Shown here piece by piece: positions 23,367 through 31,184 of a stretch of 64,000 nt of DNA (positions are counted from its first letter, which is position 1; every line of letters begins with the position of its first letter). A program made the position numbers and the translations under genes. Source of the stretch: Euzebya pacifica (GTDB lineage: Bacteria; Actinomycetota; Nitriliruptoria; Euzebyales; Euzebyaceae); NCBI RefSeq assembly GCF_003344865.1, contig NZ_CP031165.1, positions 4,841,910 to 4,905,909 of the forward strand, given 5' to 3'. Below the pieces are notes generated by a model. The model saw only the letters and a program-made list of their open reading frames with translations, made no database searches and was not told the origin of the DNA.

Positions 23367-25307
23367 TCAGTCGAGCCCGGCCACGAGGGCGAAGGCCTGA
23401 CGGGTGGCCGCGACCAGCCGGCGGGGCGCGAACGCATCGCCGAGGAGGTGCAACGACGACACCCTCCCACGAAGTGCCGTGTGGAGACCAGCCCGTGGCA
23501 CGGCGCCGCACGCGAGGACGACCGTGTTGACGTCGTCGAGCTGGAACGGCCGTCCGGAGTACACGTTGGCGAGGTGGACCGTGGGGCCATCGACGGCGAC
23601 CAACCGGGCGTGGGGCACCAGCCGGCCACCCTCGGCGTCCAGCCGGGCCAGGATCCCGCCGATCGTGTACTTGTTGGTCAGCGGTGACGGGTCGGGGGAG
23701 CCGTGGACCACGGTGACCGCGTGCCCGGCGCCGGCCAGGTGGTCGGCCACGGCCAGGGGCACGGGCCGGTCGTCCTCGGCGATCACCACGACGCGATGGC
23801 CCACCCCTGCGCCCTGCAGGACGTCGACGGCGGTCAGCACGTGTGGTTGGTCCAGCCCGTCGGCATCGGGCAGGCGGGGCGAGGCGCCGGTGGCCACGAC
23901 CACGACGTCGGTGCCCTCCTCGAGGACGGCCGTCTCGTCGGCATCGACGCCGAACCGGACCTCCACGCCGAGCGCGTCCAGACGCCGCGCCTGCCAGCCG
24001 ATCCAGTCGGCGTACGGCGCGTTCATCCGCGCCCGGGCGGCCACGGCAAGCTGCCCGCCCAGGTGGTCGTCGCGCTCCCACAGCTGGACTCGGTGCCCGC
24101 GTTCGGCGGCGAGGGCCGCCACCTCCGTTCCCGCCGGCCCTCCGCCGATGACGAGGATCGACCGGGCCTGCTCCACGCGCGGCAGCGGACCCTCGTGCTC
24201 GCGGCCGACGTGGGGGTTGACCGCGCACGCGAACGGCAGGTGCTCCACGACCCTGCGACTGAGGCAGTCCTGGACGCCGATGCACGGACGGGCGTTCCCC
24301 TCCTCCCCCTGCTTGGCGAGCTCCAGCAGGCGCGGTTCGGCGATGAGGGCACGGACCACCCCGACCAGGTCGGCGTGGCCGTCGGCGATGACCTGTCGGG
24401 CGGTGGCGACGTCCCCGACGCGGCCGGCGTAGAGGATCGGCAGGTCCGTGGCCGTCCCGGCCTCGGCGCACAGGGCCGCCCACTGCGCCGGGCCGTAGGT
24501 GTTGGGCGCGACGTAGCTGGGGGCACCCCAGTTGTTGCCGACGTCGAGGCTGAAGTAGTCCACCGTGCCCTCGGCGGTGAAGGCCGCGAGCAGCTGCTGG
24601 CACTCCTCCAGCCCGTAGCCGCCCTCGATCATCTCGTCGACGCACAGGCGCAGACCGACGGTGATGGGCCGGGCGATGCGGGCGCGAATGGCCTCGACCA
24701 CCTCGCGGAGCAGCCGGCGCCGGTTCTCCGGCGATCCGCCGTAGGCATCGGTGCGACGATTCGTCCGGGGCGAGAGGAACCACTGCAGCACGTCGTCGTG
24801 GTTGGCGTGCAGCTCGATCACATCGGCATCGCCGTCGGCGGCCAGGGCCGCGGATTCGCCGTACTCCCTCACCAGCCAGGACATTTCGTCGAGGTCGAGG
24901 GCATGCGGCACCTGGTGGTCGCGGTGGCCGCTGAGGGTGGCCGACGGTGCGGTGGGGAGGCCGCCCTGCAGGACCATCTGGACCGTGGACCAGCCGCCTG
25001 CCGTGTGCAACCTGCGCGAGTACTCGGCCAGCCGCTCGACGTAGCCGGACTGGCGGAAGGTGCCGTCAGCCATCGCACCCACGCCGGTCGGCTCGAACCC
25101 GGGCACGAGGGGGTTGCGCACGAACGTCGGCGCGCCGCCCACCCACTGCACGCCCGCCTCGACCCGCTGCACCCAGTAGGCGCAGAAGCGTTCGAACTGC
25201 ACGTCGCGGCCGAGCAGCGCCCCGCGCCCGCCGGAATGGGGCGGCATGACCATGCGGTGGTCCAGCGAGATCGTCCCGACGGTGATGGGGTCGAACAGGT
25301 CGGTCAT
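23367..25307 (-). CDS. Old-yellow-enzyme-family iron-sulfur flavoprotein (FadH/TMADH-like)
   Basis: This 646-residue protein has three parts. The FMN TIM barrel (about 1-335) includes IELHANHDDVLQWFLSPRTNRRTDAYGG, the family signature. A cluster-binding linker and an ADP/FAD domain with VIGGGPAGTEVAALAAERGH follow, with a C-terminal NAD(P)-like part. Relatives are 2,4-dienoyl-CoA reductases, trimethylamine dehydrogenase and NADH:enone reductases. The cluster motif reads Cys-342-x2-Val-345-x2-Cys-348-x12-Cys-361, the trimethylamine dehydrogenase spacing but with Val in place of the second Cys. Operator 7 lies upstream with a TATATT -10 and GGAG before the ATG. Confidence 0.9.
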   Translation of the reverse strand: MTDLFDPITVGTISLDHRMVMPPHSGGRGALLGRDVQFERFCAYWVQRVEAGVQWVGGAPTFVRNPLVPGFEPTGVGAMADGTFRQSGYVERLAEYSRRLHTAGGWSTVQMVLQGGLPTAPSATLSGHRDHQVPHALDLDEMSWLVREYGESAALAADGDADVIELHANHDDVLQWFLSPRTNRRTDAYGGSPENRRRLLREVVEAIRARIARPITVGLRLCVDEMIEGGYGLEECQQLLAAFTAEGTVDYFSLDVGNNWGAPSYVAPNTYGPAQWAALCAEAGTATDLPILYAGRVGDVATARQVIADGHADLVGVVRALIAEPRLLELAKQGEEGNARPCIGVQDCLSRRVVEHLPFACAVNPHVGREHEGPLPRVEQARSILVIGGGPAGTEVAALAAERGHRVQLWERDDHLGGQLAVAARARMNAPYADWIGWQARRLDALGVEVRFGVDADETAVLEEGTDVVVVATGASPRLPDADGLDQPHVLTAVDVLQGAGVGHRVVVIAEDDRPVPLAVADHLAGAGHAVTVVHGSPDPSPLTNKYTIGGILARLDAEGGRLVPHARLVAVDGPTVHLANVYSGRPFQLDDVNTVVLACGAVPRAGLHTALRGRVSSLHLLGDAFAPRRLVAATRQAFALVAGLD

Positions 25308-25345
25308 GACGGCTCCGGTCGTGTGGGGGGATTCGGAATATAGTT

Positions 25346-25361
25346 TACTGAACGGTCAGTC
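25346..25361. promoter_or_regulatory. Operator 7 between OYE gene and biotin carboxylase operon
   Basis: The core is ACTGA-ACGG-TCAGT within TACTGAACGGTCAGTC. To the left it continues as TAAACT and TATATT for the OYE gene. To the right TACGAT (25368-25373) lies 9 bases before the carboxylase ATG, so that transcript may be leaderless. Confidence 0.75.
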
Positions 25362-25382
25362 GAGGTCTACGATGGGTTCCTC

Positions 25383-27173
25383 ATGTTCAACGCAGTGCTG
25401 ATCGCCAACCGTGGAGAGATCGCCGTCCGGGTCGCCCGCGCCTGTCGGGAGCTGGGCGTGCGAAGCGTCGCCGTCCACTCCGAGGCCGACGCCGGCGCCA
25501 TGCACGTGCGCATGGCCGACGAGGCCCATCTCCTCGGCCCCACGCCTCCCGCCGAGAGTTATCTCAACATCCCGCGGATCCTCGCGGTCGCCGAGCAGGC
25601 GGGGGTGGACGCCATCCACCCGGGCTACGGCTTCCTGTCGGAGAACGCCGACTTCGCCCGTGCCGTCGTCGACGCCGGATTCGCCTGGATCGGCCCACCG
25701 CCGAAAGCCATCGAGGCCATGGGCGACAAGCTGACCGCTCGTGCCGTCGCCCGTGCGGCCGACGTGCCCGTCGTACCGGGGACGACCGAACCGACGACCG
25801 ACCCGGAGCTGGTCCGGGCGTTCGGCGAGACACATGGCTGGCCGTTGGCCATCAAGGCGGCGTTCGGCGGCGGTGGTCGTGGCATGAAGGTCGTTCGCGG
25901 CCCCGGCGACGTCGAGTCGGCGCTGGCAGGTGCCCGCCGCGAGGCCGAGGCGTCCTTCGGCCGTGGCGAGTGCTACGTCGAGCGGTACCTGGAGCGTCCC
26001 CGCCACGTCGAGGTGCAGGTCCTTGCCGACGCTGACGGAACCGTCATCCACCTGGGTGAGCGCGACTGCTCGTTGCAGCGTCGCCACCAGAAGCTGGTGG
26101 AGGAGGCCCCTGCACCCGGCCTGGCCGACGCCACCCGTATGGCCCTGCGCGACGCAGCCATCCGAGTGGCCAGCGAGATGGGCTACGTCAACGCCGGGAC
26201 GTGTGAGTTCCTCGTCGACCGCGACGCCGACGGCACCGAACGCCACTACTTCTTGGAGATGAACACCCGCCTGCAGGTCGAGCACCCGGTCACGGAGCTC
26301 GTGACCGGCGTGGACCTGGTCCACCAGCAGCTGCGGATCGCCGCGGGCGACGGCATGACCATCGCCCAGGACGACGTCGAGCTGCGCGGCCACGCCATCG
26401 AGGTGCGGCTGAACGCCGAGGACCCGGCGACCAACTTCATGCCCTCCCCCGGCCCGGTCACCCGCATCACCGTGCCGCAGGGCCCGTGGATCCGCTTCGA
26501 CGGCGGTGTGGAGTCCGGTGACGTCATCGGCGGCGCCTACGACTCGATGGTCGGCAAGCTGATCGTGTGGGGCGAGGACCGCGCCACCGCGGTGTCCCGC
26601 ATGGCCCGGGCGCTGGAGGAGATGACGGTCGTCGGCGTGCCGACCACGCTGCCGTTCCACCGCCTCGCGATGGCCCACGAGGACTTCGTGACGGCCAGCC
26701 ACGCGACCTCCTCGGTCGAGGGCGACTGGGACCTGTCGACGCTGGAGCCGTGGCAGCCGGCCGACCCCGAACCGGTGGCGACCAACGGGCACGCCCCCGG
26801 TCACACCACCACCGCCCGCGAGGTCGAGCTGTTCGTCTCCGGCGCCCCGCTGCACGTCACCGTGCACGGGGTCGGCCGGGCCAACGCCGCGGTGCAGGCC
26901 GCCAGCAGCCGCCGACGTGACGGCGGTGGTCGTCGGGGCGCCGGGGCCAGCAACGACGGTCCCGAGCTGCGCGCCCCGATGACCGGCGTGATCGTCACCT
27001 ACGCGGTGGCCGACGGCGACACGGTGTCCGCCGGCGACATCGTCTGCGTGCTGGAGGCCATGAAGATGGAGAACCACGTGGTGGCCCACCGCGACGGCAC
27101 CGTCGGCGGCATCGGCCTGTCCGATGGCGACGCGGTCGAGCAGGGCGCGCTGCTGGCCACCATCACCGCATGA
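25383..27173 (+). CDS. Biotin carboxylase/biotin carboxyl carrier alpha subunit of an acyl-CoA carboxylase
   Basis: This 596-residue alpha subunit has the N-terminal biotin carboxylase domain (FNAVLIANRGEIAVRVARAC), the ATP-grasp glycine loop AAFGGGGRGMKVV, and the active-site region EMNTRLQVEHPVTELVTGVDLV. At the C-terminus a biotinyl domain carries EAMKMEN with biotin Lys-561. It carboxylates biotin with bicarbonate and ATP. The matching carboxyltransferase (beta) is not in the window, so the acyl-CoA substrate (acetyl, propionyl, methylcrotonyl or geranyl type) cannot be named. It heads the operon with an epimerase-like protein and the MaoC pair, under operator 7. Confidence 0.93.
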   Translation: MFNAVLIANRGEIAVRVARACRELGVRSVAVHSEADAGAMHVRMADEAHLLGPTPPAESYLNIPRILAVAEQAGVDAIHPGYGFLSENADFARAVVDAGFAWIGPPPKAIEAMGDKLTARAVARAADVPVVPGTTEPTTDPELVRAFGETHGWPLAIKAAFGGGGRGMKVVRGPGDVESALAGARREAEASFGRGECYVERYLERPRHVEVQVLADADGTVIHLGERDCSLQRRHQKLVEEAPAPGLADATRMALRDAAIRVASEMGYVNAGTCEFLVDRDADGTERHYFLEMNTRLQVEHPVTELVTGVDLVHQQLRIAAGDGMTIAQDDVELRGHAIEVRLNAEDPATNFMPSPGPVTRITVPQGPWIRFDGGVESGDVIGGAYDSMVGKLIVWGEDRATAVSRMARALEEMTVVGVPTTLPFHRLAMAHEDFVTASHATSSVEGDWDLSTLEPWQPADPEPVATNGHAPGHTTTAREVELFVSGAPLHVTVHGVGRANAAVQAASSRRRDGGGRRGAGASNDGPELRAPMTGVIVTYAVADGDTVSAGDIVCVLEAMKMENHVVAHRDGTVGGIGLSDGDAVEQGALLATITA

Positions 27174-27228
27174 TCGGTGCGGTCGCCCGCCGACGGGCAG
27201 TGACCGTCCCCACGAGGAGCACCCCACG

Positions 27229-28383
27229 ATGAGCGCACGGACCGCACTGGTCATCGGCGGCACCGGACCGACCGGGCCACCCCTGGTCGACGGGCTGGTC
27301 GAGCGAGGGTTCGACACGACGATCTTCCACACGGGCCGCCACGAGCTGCCCGACGGACCCGACGTGCCCCACCTGCACGGCGACCCCTACAGCGCCGACG
27401 GCATCGCCGACGCGCTGGGAGGCCGCCGCTTCGACGTGGTCGTGGCGACCTACGGGCGGGTCCGGCTGCTGGCCGAGCACGTCGCCGGCAGGTGCGACCA
27501 CTTCCTGGCCGTGGGCGGCACACCGGTCTACGAGGGCTACGTCGAACCCCACCTCCACTTCCCCACCGGCATGGACATGCCCGTGCGGGAGGATCGCCAC
27601 CCGTTGGTGCCGACCGAGGACATCCCCGACGCCCACTACCGCACGGCGGCGATCCGTCGGACCGAGGACACCGTCTTCGAGCTCGGCACCCGCGGGGCGT
27701 TCGACGCGACCTACCTGCGCTACCCGACGGTCTACGGGCCGAGGAACCCGCACGCGTGGGAGTGGACGGTCGTCCGCCGTGTGCTCGACGGTCGGCCGTG
27801 GATGATCCTGTCCGACGACGGGCGGGGCATCCACTCCCGAGCGGGTGCACGCAACGCCGCCCACGCGATCCTCTGCGCGATCGACCACCCGTCCGCGGCG
27901 GCCGGCAAGGCCTACAACGTCGCCGACGAGGACCTGGTCAGCATCCGGCAGTGGGCCGAGCTGACCGCCGAGGCGGCCGGCGGGTCGCTGGGCATCCGCT
28001 CGTTGCCCGGCGAGCTGCCGAGCCCCGGCTGGGGCGTCATCGCCTTCGGCTACAAGGGCACCCCGAGCTGTGTGCTGGACACCACCCGGCTGCGCGAGGA
28101 CCTGGGCTACCGCGACGTGATGTCGCTGCGGGACGGCATCGCCGAGACGGTGGAGTGGATGCTGGCCAACCGCGAGCAGATGGACGCCAACCCCAACCTC
28201 GTCGACCCGTTCGACTACGACGCCGAGGACGCGCTGATGGCCGCCTACGACCGGGCCATGGCTGACCTGGCCCCGTACACCGAGCCGTTCACCAGCGGCA
28301 TGAAGCGCATGCCGGTGCCGCAGACCGCGAAGGGCTCGAAGGCCGGCGACACCGCCGGCGACACGGCGGGGACCTCGTCGTGA
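27229..28383 (+). CDS. NAD-dependent epimerase/dehydratase-like (extended/atypical SDR)
   Basis: This 384-residue protein starts with a Rossmann glycine motif ALVIGGTGPTGPPL. It continues with extended-SDR features such as TYLRYPTVYGPRNPHAWEW and AYNVADEDLVSIRQWAEL. The classical YxxxK is not clear; HYRTAAIRRTEDTV stands where it is expected, so this may be an atypical SDR. It could act on an acyl-CoA hydroxyl or keto group. ATG 27229 has GAGGAG upstream. The C-terminus ends in a short repeat coding GDTAGDTAG. It lies between the biotin carboxylase and the hydratase pair in one operon. Confidence 0.82.
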   Translation: MSARTALVIGGTGPTGPPLVDGLVERGFDTTIFHTGRHELPDGPDVPHLHGDPYSADGIADALGGRRFDVVVATYGRVRLLAEHVAGRCDHFLAVGGTPVYEGYVEPHLHFPTGMDMPVREDRHPLVPTEDIPDAHYRTAAIRRTEDTVFELGTRGAFDATYLRYPTVYGPRNPHAWEWTVVRRVLDGRPWMILSDDGRGIHSRAGARNAAHAILCAIDHPSAAAGKAYNVADEDLVSIRQWAELTAEAAGGSLGIRSLPGELPSPGWGVIAFGYKGTPSCVLDTTRLREDLGYRDVMSLRDGIAETVEWMLANREQMDANPNLVDPFDYDAEDALMAAYDRAMADLAPYTEPFTSGMKRMPVPQTAKGSKAGDTAGDTAGTSS

Positions 28384-28396
28384 TCGGGCTGACATC

Positions 28397-28834
28397 GTGA
28401 TCGGGCTGGAGGAGCTGCGCGACCGGGTGCTCGGCCGCGAGCTGGAGGGTGGCACGTGGACGCCGCTGGACTACGAGGCATGGCTGGCGGCCGACGCCAT
28501 GCTGGCCCCGCCCCCGCAGGACGGCGCGATGCACCCGATGATGGTCTTCCATGCCACCGTGCGGGCCGTCGCCTACACCATCGGCGAGCTGTTCGAGCTG
28601 TTCGACTGCCCGTTGGAGGACGGCCCGATGCTGGGCGAGATGGACCTGCACCAGCACCGCCCGCTGCAGGTGGGCGAGACCTACGCGGTCCAGCCGACGA
28701 TCGTCGACGTCGTCCGCAAGGAGGGCCGCAGCGGCACCTTCGACCTGATCGCCACCGAGTTCGTGGTGCGTGGCGACGACGGCGAAGCGGCCGCCACCCT
28801 CCGCAACACCTACGTCTGCCCGAGGAGGGCGTGA
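28397..28834 (+). CDS. MaoC/FAS1-like hot-dog dehydratase subunit, non-catalytic half
   Basis: This 145-residue protein looks like the N-terminal hot-dog half of a split MaoC-type hydratase. It has hydrophobic helix and strand patterns such as TVRAVAYTIGELFELF and FDLIATEFVVRGDDG but lacks the hydratase active-site motif. The downstream gene overlaps it (TGATG) and carries that motif, so the two should make a heteromeric enoyl-CoA hydratase, as in the steroid hydratase ChsH1-ChsH2 arrangement. It begins at GTG 28397, just after a 14-base direct repeat that duplicated its start region. Confidence 0.78.
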   Translation: MIGLEELRDRVLGRELEGGTWTPLDYEAWLAADAMLAPPPQDGAMHPMMVFHATVRAVAYTIGELFELFDCPLEDGPMLGEMDLHQHRPLQVGETYAVQPTIVDVVRKEGRSGTFDLIATEFVVRGDDGEAAATLRNTYVCPRRA

Positions 28835-29244
28835 TGACGACCCCGATCGTTGGCGAGGCGATCACCCCGCTGCACATCGACGGCGTGGACGGCCAGCAGA
28901 TCAAGACCATGGCCGCCCTGCTGCGCGACCCCAACCCAATCCACTTCGACACCGACGTCACCCGGGCGCTGGGCATGGGCGATCGTGCGGTCAACCAGGG
29001 GCCGACCAACGTCGGTTACGTGGCCACCGCGCTGATGGCGTGGGCCGGCGGCGGCCCCGAGTGCATCCGCCACCTGAAGGTCCGCCTGGCCGGGAACGTC
29101 TTCGCCGGCGACCGCCTGACCGCCGGCGGCACCGTCGAGTCCCTCTCGGAGGAGGACGGCACCACCGTCGCCACCTGCACCGTGTGGCTGCGCCGCGACG
29201 ACGACACCGTCGTGGTCACCGGCACCGCCGAAGTGGCCCTGTAG
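28834..29244 (+). CDS. MaoC-like enoyl-CoA hydratase subunit, catalytic half
   Basis: This 136-residue hot-dog protein carries the (R)-specific hydratase motif LLRDPNPIHFDTDVTRALGMG, where the Asp of RDPNP and the His of PIHFD are the predicted catalytic dyad. RAVNQGPTNVGYVATALMAWAGG follows, the hot-dog helix. It hydrates a 2-enoyl-CoA to the 3-hydroxyacyl-CoA with its partner encoded immediately upstream. It is the last gene of the biotin carboxylase operon. Split MaoC enzymes often handle bulky acyl-CoAs such as steroid side chains, which suggests a large substrate for this pathway (inferred). Confidence 0.88.
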   Translation: MTTPIVGEAITPLHIDGVDGQQIKTMAALLRDPNPIHFDTDVTRALGMGDRAVNQGPTNVGYVATALMAWAGGGPECIRHLKVRLAGNVFAGDRLTAGGTVESLSEEDGTTVATCTVWLRRDDDTVVVTGTAEVAL

Positions 29245-29265
29245 CCCTCGAGCCGACGAGGTGCG

Positions 29266-29430
29266 TGTGCGTTGGCCACCCCCTGTGGCAGCTCAACTCA
29301 CCCGGGGTGGAGCGTCGTGCGGCATACCCACCCCCTGACGGCGTCCATGCCACACGTCGGCCAAGGCTGCGCGACATGGGCAGCCAGAGCCGACGCCGAA
29401 CGCACACACCGTTCGTGTGCCCAACGCACA
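29266..29430. repeat. Inverted repeats in the gap between convergent operons
   Basis: TGTGCGTTGG (29266-29275) and CCAACGCACA (29421-29430) are exact inverses 145 bases apart, and CCAACGCACC recurs just after. Inside, CGAACG/CGTTCG (29397-29415) and GCACAC/GTGTGC (29402-29420) are overlapping 6-bp stems that exclude each other. No gene is seen; probable termination region. Confidence 0.55.
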
Positions 29431-29467
29431 GAGGTGCCAACGCACCGCCGCCGGGCATCCCAAACCC

Positions 29468-31027
29468 CTACACCGTCCGGCCGGCGTCGTCCCAGTGCTG
29501 CTTGCGGAGCTCGCGCTTGAGGATCTTGCCGGTCGGCGCCTTGGGCAGCGCGTCGACGAACTCCACGCTCTTGGGCTTCTGGTAGGACGCGAGGTGTTCG
29601 CGGGCGGCGTCGATGATGTCGCGCTCGGTGGCCTCGTGGCCCTTGCGAAGCACGACGACGGCGTGGACGTTCTCGCCCCACACGTCGTCGGGGACGCCGA
29701 TGACGGCGCACTCCAGCACGGCGGGATGGGCGTTGATCGCCTCCTCGACCTGCACCGAGTAGATGTTCTCGCCGCCCGAGATGATCATGTCCTTGGCGCG
29801 GTCGACGATGTAGACGAACCCGTCGGCGTCCCACGTCGCCATGTCGCCGGTCCACATCCAGCCGTCGCGCAATGTCTGCGCGGTCTGCTCCGGCTGCTGC
29901 CAGTAGCCCAGCATGTTCGCGGGTGAGCGCACGATGATCTCACCGGTCGTCTCGCCGTCCCGCGGGACCGGCTCGCCGTCGAACCCGACCACGCGCACGT
30001 CGGTGACAAACCCCTCCCGACCGCAGGACTTCAGCCGGTGCGGGTTGATGCCCTCGACCGCGTCGGCGTGGACCTCCTGGGACAGGAACGTCATCGTCGT
30101 GCCCTCCGTCTGCCCGTACCCCTGGATGAGGGTGCACGGGAAGGCCTCGAGCGCGCGCTTGACCACGGCGCTCGGCATCGGTCCGCCGCCGTACTGGATG
30201 TTGCGCAGGCTGGACAGGTCGAAGTCGTCGAAGTCCTCGACGTCCATCATCCAGCTGAGCATCGTGGTGATGCCGAGAAAGGCCGACACCCGCTCGCGCT
30301 GGATGACCTCCAGGGCCAGGCGAGGCTCGAAGTTGATCAGCACCACCGGGCAGCCGTGCGCCAGGTAGTTCATCGACAGCACCACGGGGATGTGGAACAT
30401 CTGCCCGGTCAGCATGTAGACGTCGGTCGGCACGATCCGCTCGGCGACGGTCTGGTTGAGCATGCCCATCCAGGCGCTGCGGTGGGAGTGCAGCGCGCCC
30501 TTGGACCGTCCGGTGGTGCCTCCGGTGTAGAGGATGAAGAGGGGGTCGTCCTCCCCGACGCCGTCGGCCCACGGGGGCTCGTGGTCGCCGGCGCGGGCGA
30601 CGAGCTCGGCGAGGCTGCCGCTGCCGTCGGGGGCGACGGCCAGGACGTGGGGGATGTCGAGCTCGCCGGCAAGGGTCTCGGCGACGTCCCGGAACTCCTC
30701 GGCCACGACGATCGCGGCGGGATCGCCGTCGGCGAGGATCTTCCCCAGCTCGACCTCACCCAGCCGCCAGTTCAGCGGCTGGGTGATCAGCCCGGCCCGG
30801 CCGCAGGCGAAGTAGAGGGCCTGGTACTCGATGGAGTTGCGGGACAGGACCGCAACTCGGTCCCCCTGCTCGAGCCCGAGCTCGTCGCGAAGCCCGTTGG
30901 CGAGCCGCCGGACGTACTCGTCGAGCGCGGCGAAGGTCATCCGTCGCCCGCTGGGGACGTCGATGAGGGCTTCGCGTTCACCGTCGAGGTGGGCCCACTT
31001 GGTCGGGATGCGGCCGATGTTGATCAC
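29468..31027 (-). CDS. Acyl-CoA synthetase (AMP-forming), third of the cluster
   Basis: This ANL ligase of about 519 residues has the P-loop LYTGGTTGRSKG near residue 170, the A5 motif GYGQTEGTTM and the late motifs MWTGDMATWDADGFVYIVDRAKDMIISGGENIY and LPKAPTGKILKREL. It belongs to the fatty/aromatic acyl-CoA ligase group with a FadD3- or cyclohexanecarboxylate-ligase-like look. I prefer the GTG at 31027: TAGAAC (31035-31040), formed by operator 8, lies 7 bases before it and there is no Shine-Dalgarno, so the transcript seems leaderless. The GTG at 31033 is too close to that element. It is single-gene and divergent from the flavoprotein-VOC-TetR operon. Confidence 0.92.
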   Translation of the reverse strand: MINIGRIPTKWAHLDGEREALIDVPSGRRMTFAALDEYVRRLANGLRDELGLEQGDRVAVLSRNSIEYQALYFACGRAGLITQPLNWRLGEVELGKILADGDPAAIVVAEEFRDVAETLAGELDIPHVLAVAPDGSGSLAELVARAGDHEPPWADGVGEDDPLFILYTGGTTGRSKGALHSHRSAWMGMLNQTVAERIVPTDVYMLTGQMFHIPVVLSMNYLAHGCPVVLINFEPRLALEVIQRERVSAFLGITTMLSWMMDVEDFDDFDLSSLRNIQYGGGPMPSAVVKRALEAFPCTLIQGYGQTEGTTMTFLSQEVHADAVEGINPHRLKSCGREGFVTDVRVVGFDGEPVPRDGETTGEIIVRSPANMLGYWQQPEQTAQTLRDGWMWTGDMATWDADGFVYIVDRAKDMIISGGENIYSVQVEEAINAHPAVLECAVIGVPDDVWGENVHAVVVLRKGHEATERDIIDAAREHLASYQKPKSVEFVDALPKAPTGKILKRELRKQHWDDAGRTV

Positions 31028-31038
31028 GACCACAGTTC

Positions 31039-31054
31039 TACCATCCGTTTGGTA
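31039..31054. promoter_or_regulatory. Operator 8 in front of the third ligase
   Basis: TACCATCCGTTTGGTA fits the 16-bp core. Reading left, GGTA becomes TAGAAC, the presumed -10, so bound repressor would block RNA polymerase directly. Confidence 0.8.
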
Positions 31055-31125
31055 AGCAAATCCACCGCCTTCCGAGGACCCTGCGCCATCGAAGGCTTGC
31101 GCACCTCGCCTCCGGGTGCAACGAT

Positions 31126-31145
31126 TACCAAACAGTCGTTTGGTG
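31126..31145. promoter_or_regulatory. Operator 9 in front of the flavoprotein-VOC-TetR operon
   Basis: ACCAAAC-AGTC-GTTTGGT (31127-31144) is a perfect 7-4-7 palindrome in the 20-bp format of operator 2. Because the downstream operon encodes the TetR protein, this site could be autoregulatory. The two operators in this divergent gap are 72 bases apart. Confidence 0.8.
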
Positions 31146-31184
31146 GATCGCCGACGACACCCCCAACCTGAGCAGGGAGCCGTG

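Noticed and set aside
29245-29467. A small gene in the gap between the MaoC and ligase genes
   Set aside because: Frames are short, without ribosome sites or motifs; the sequence is better explained by inverted repeats.
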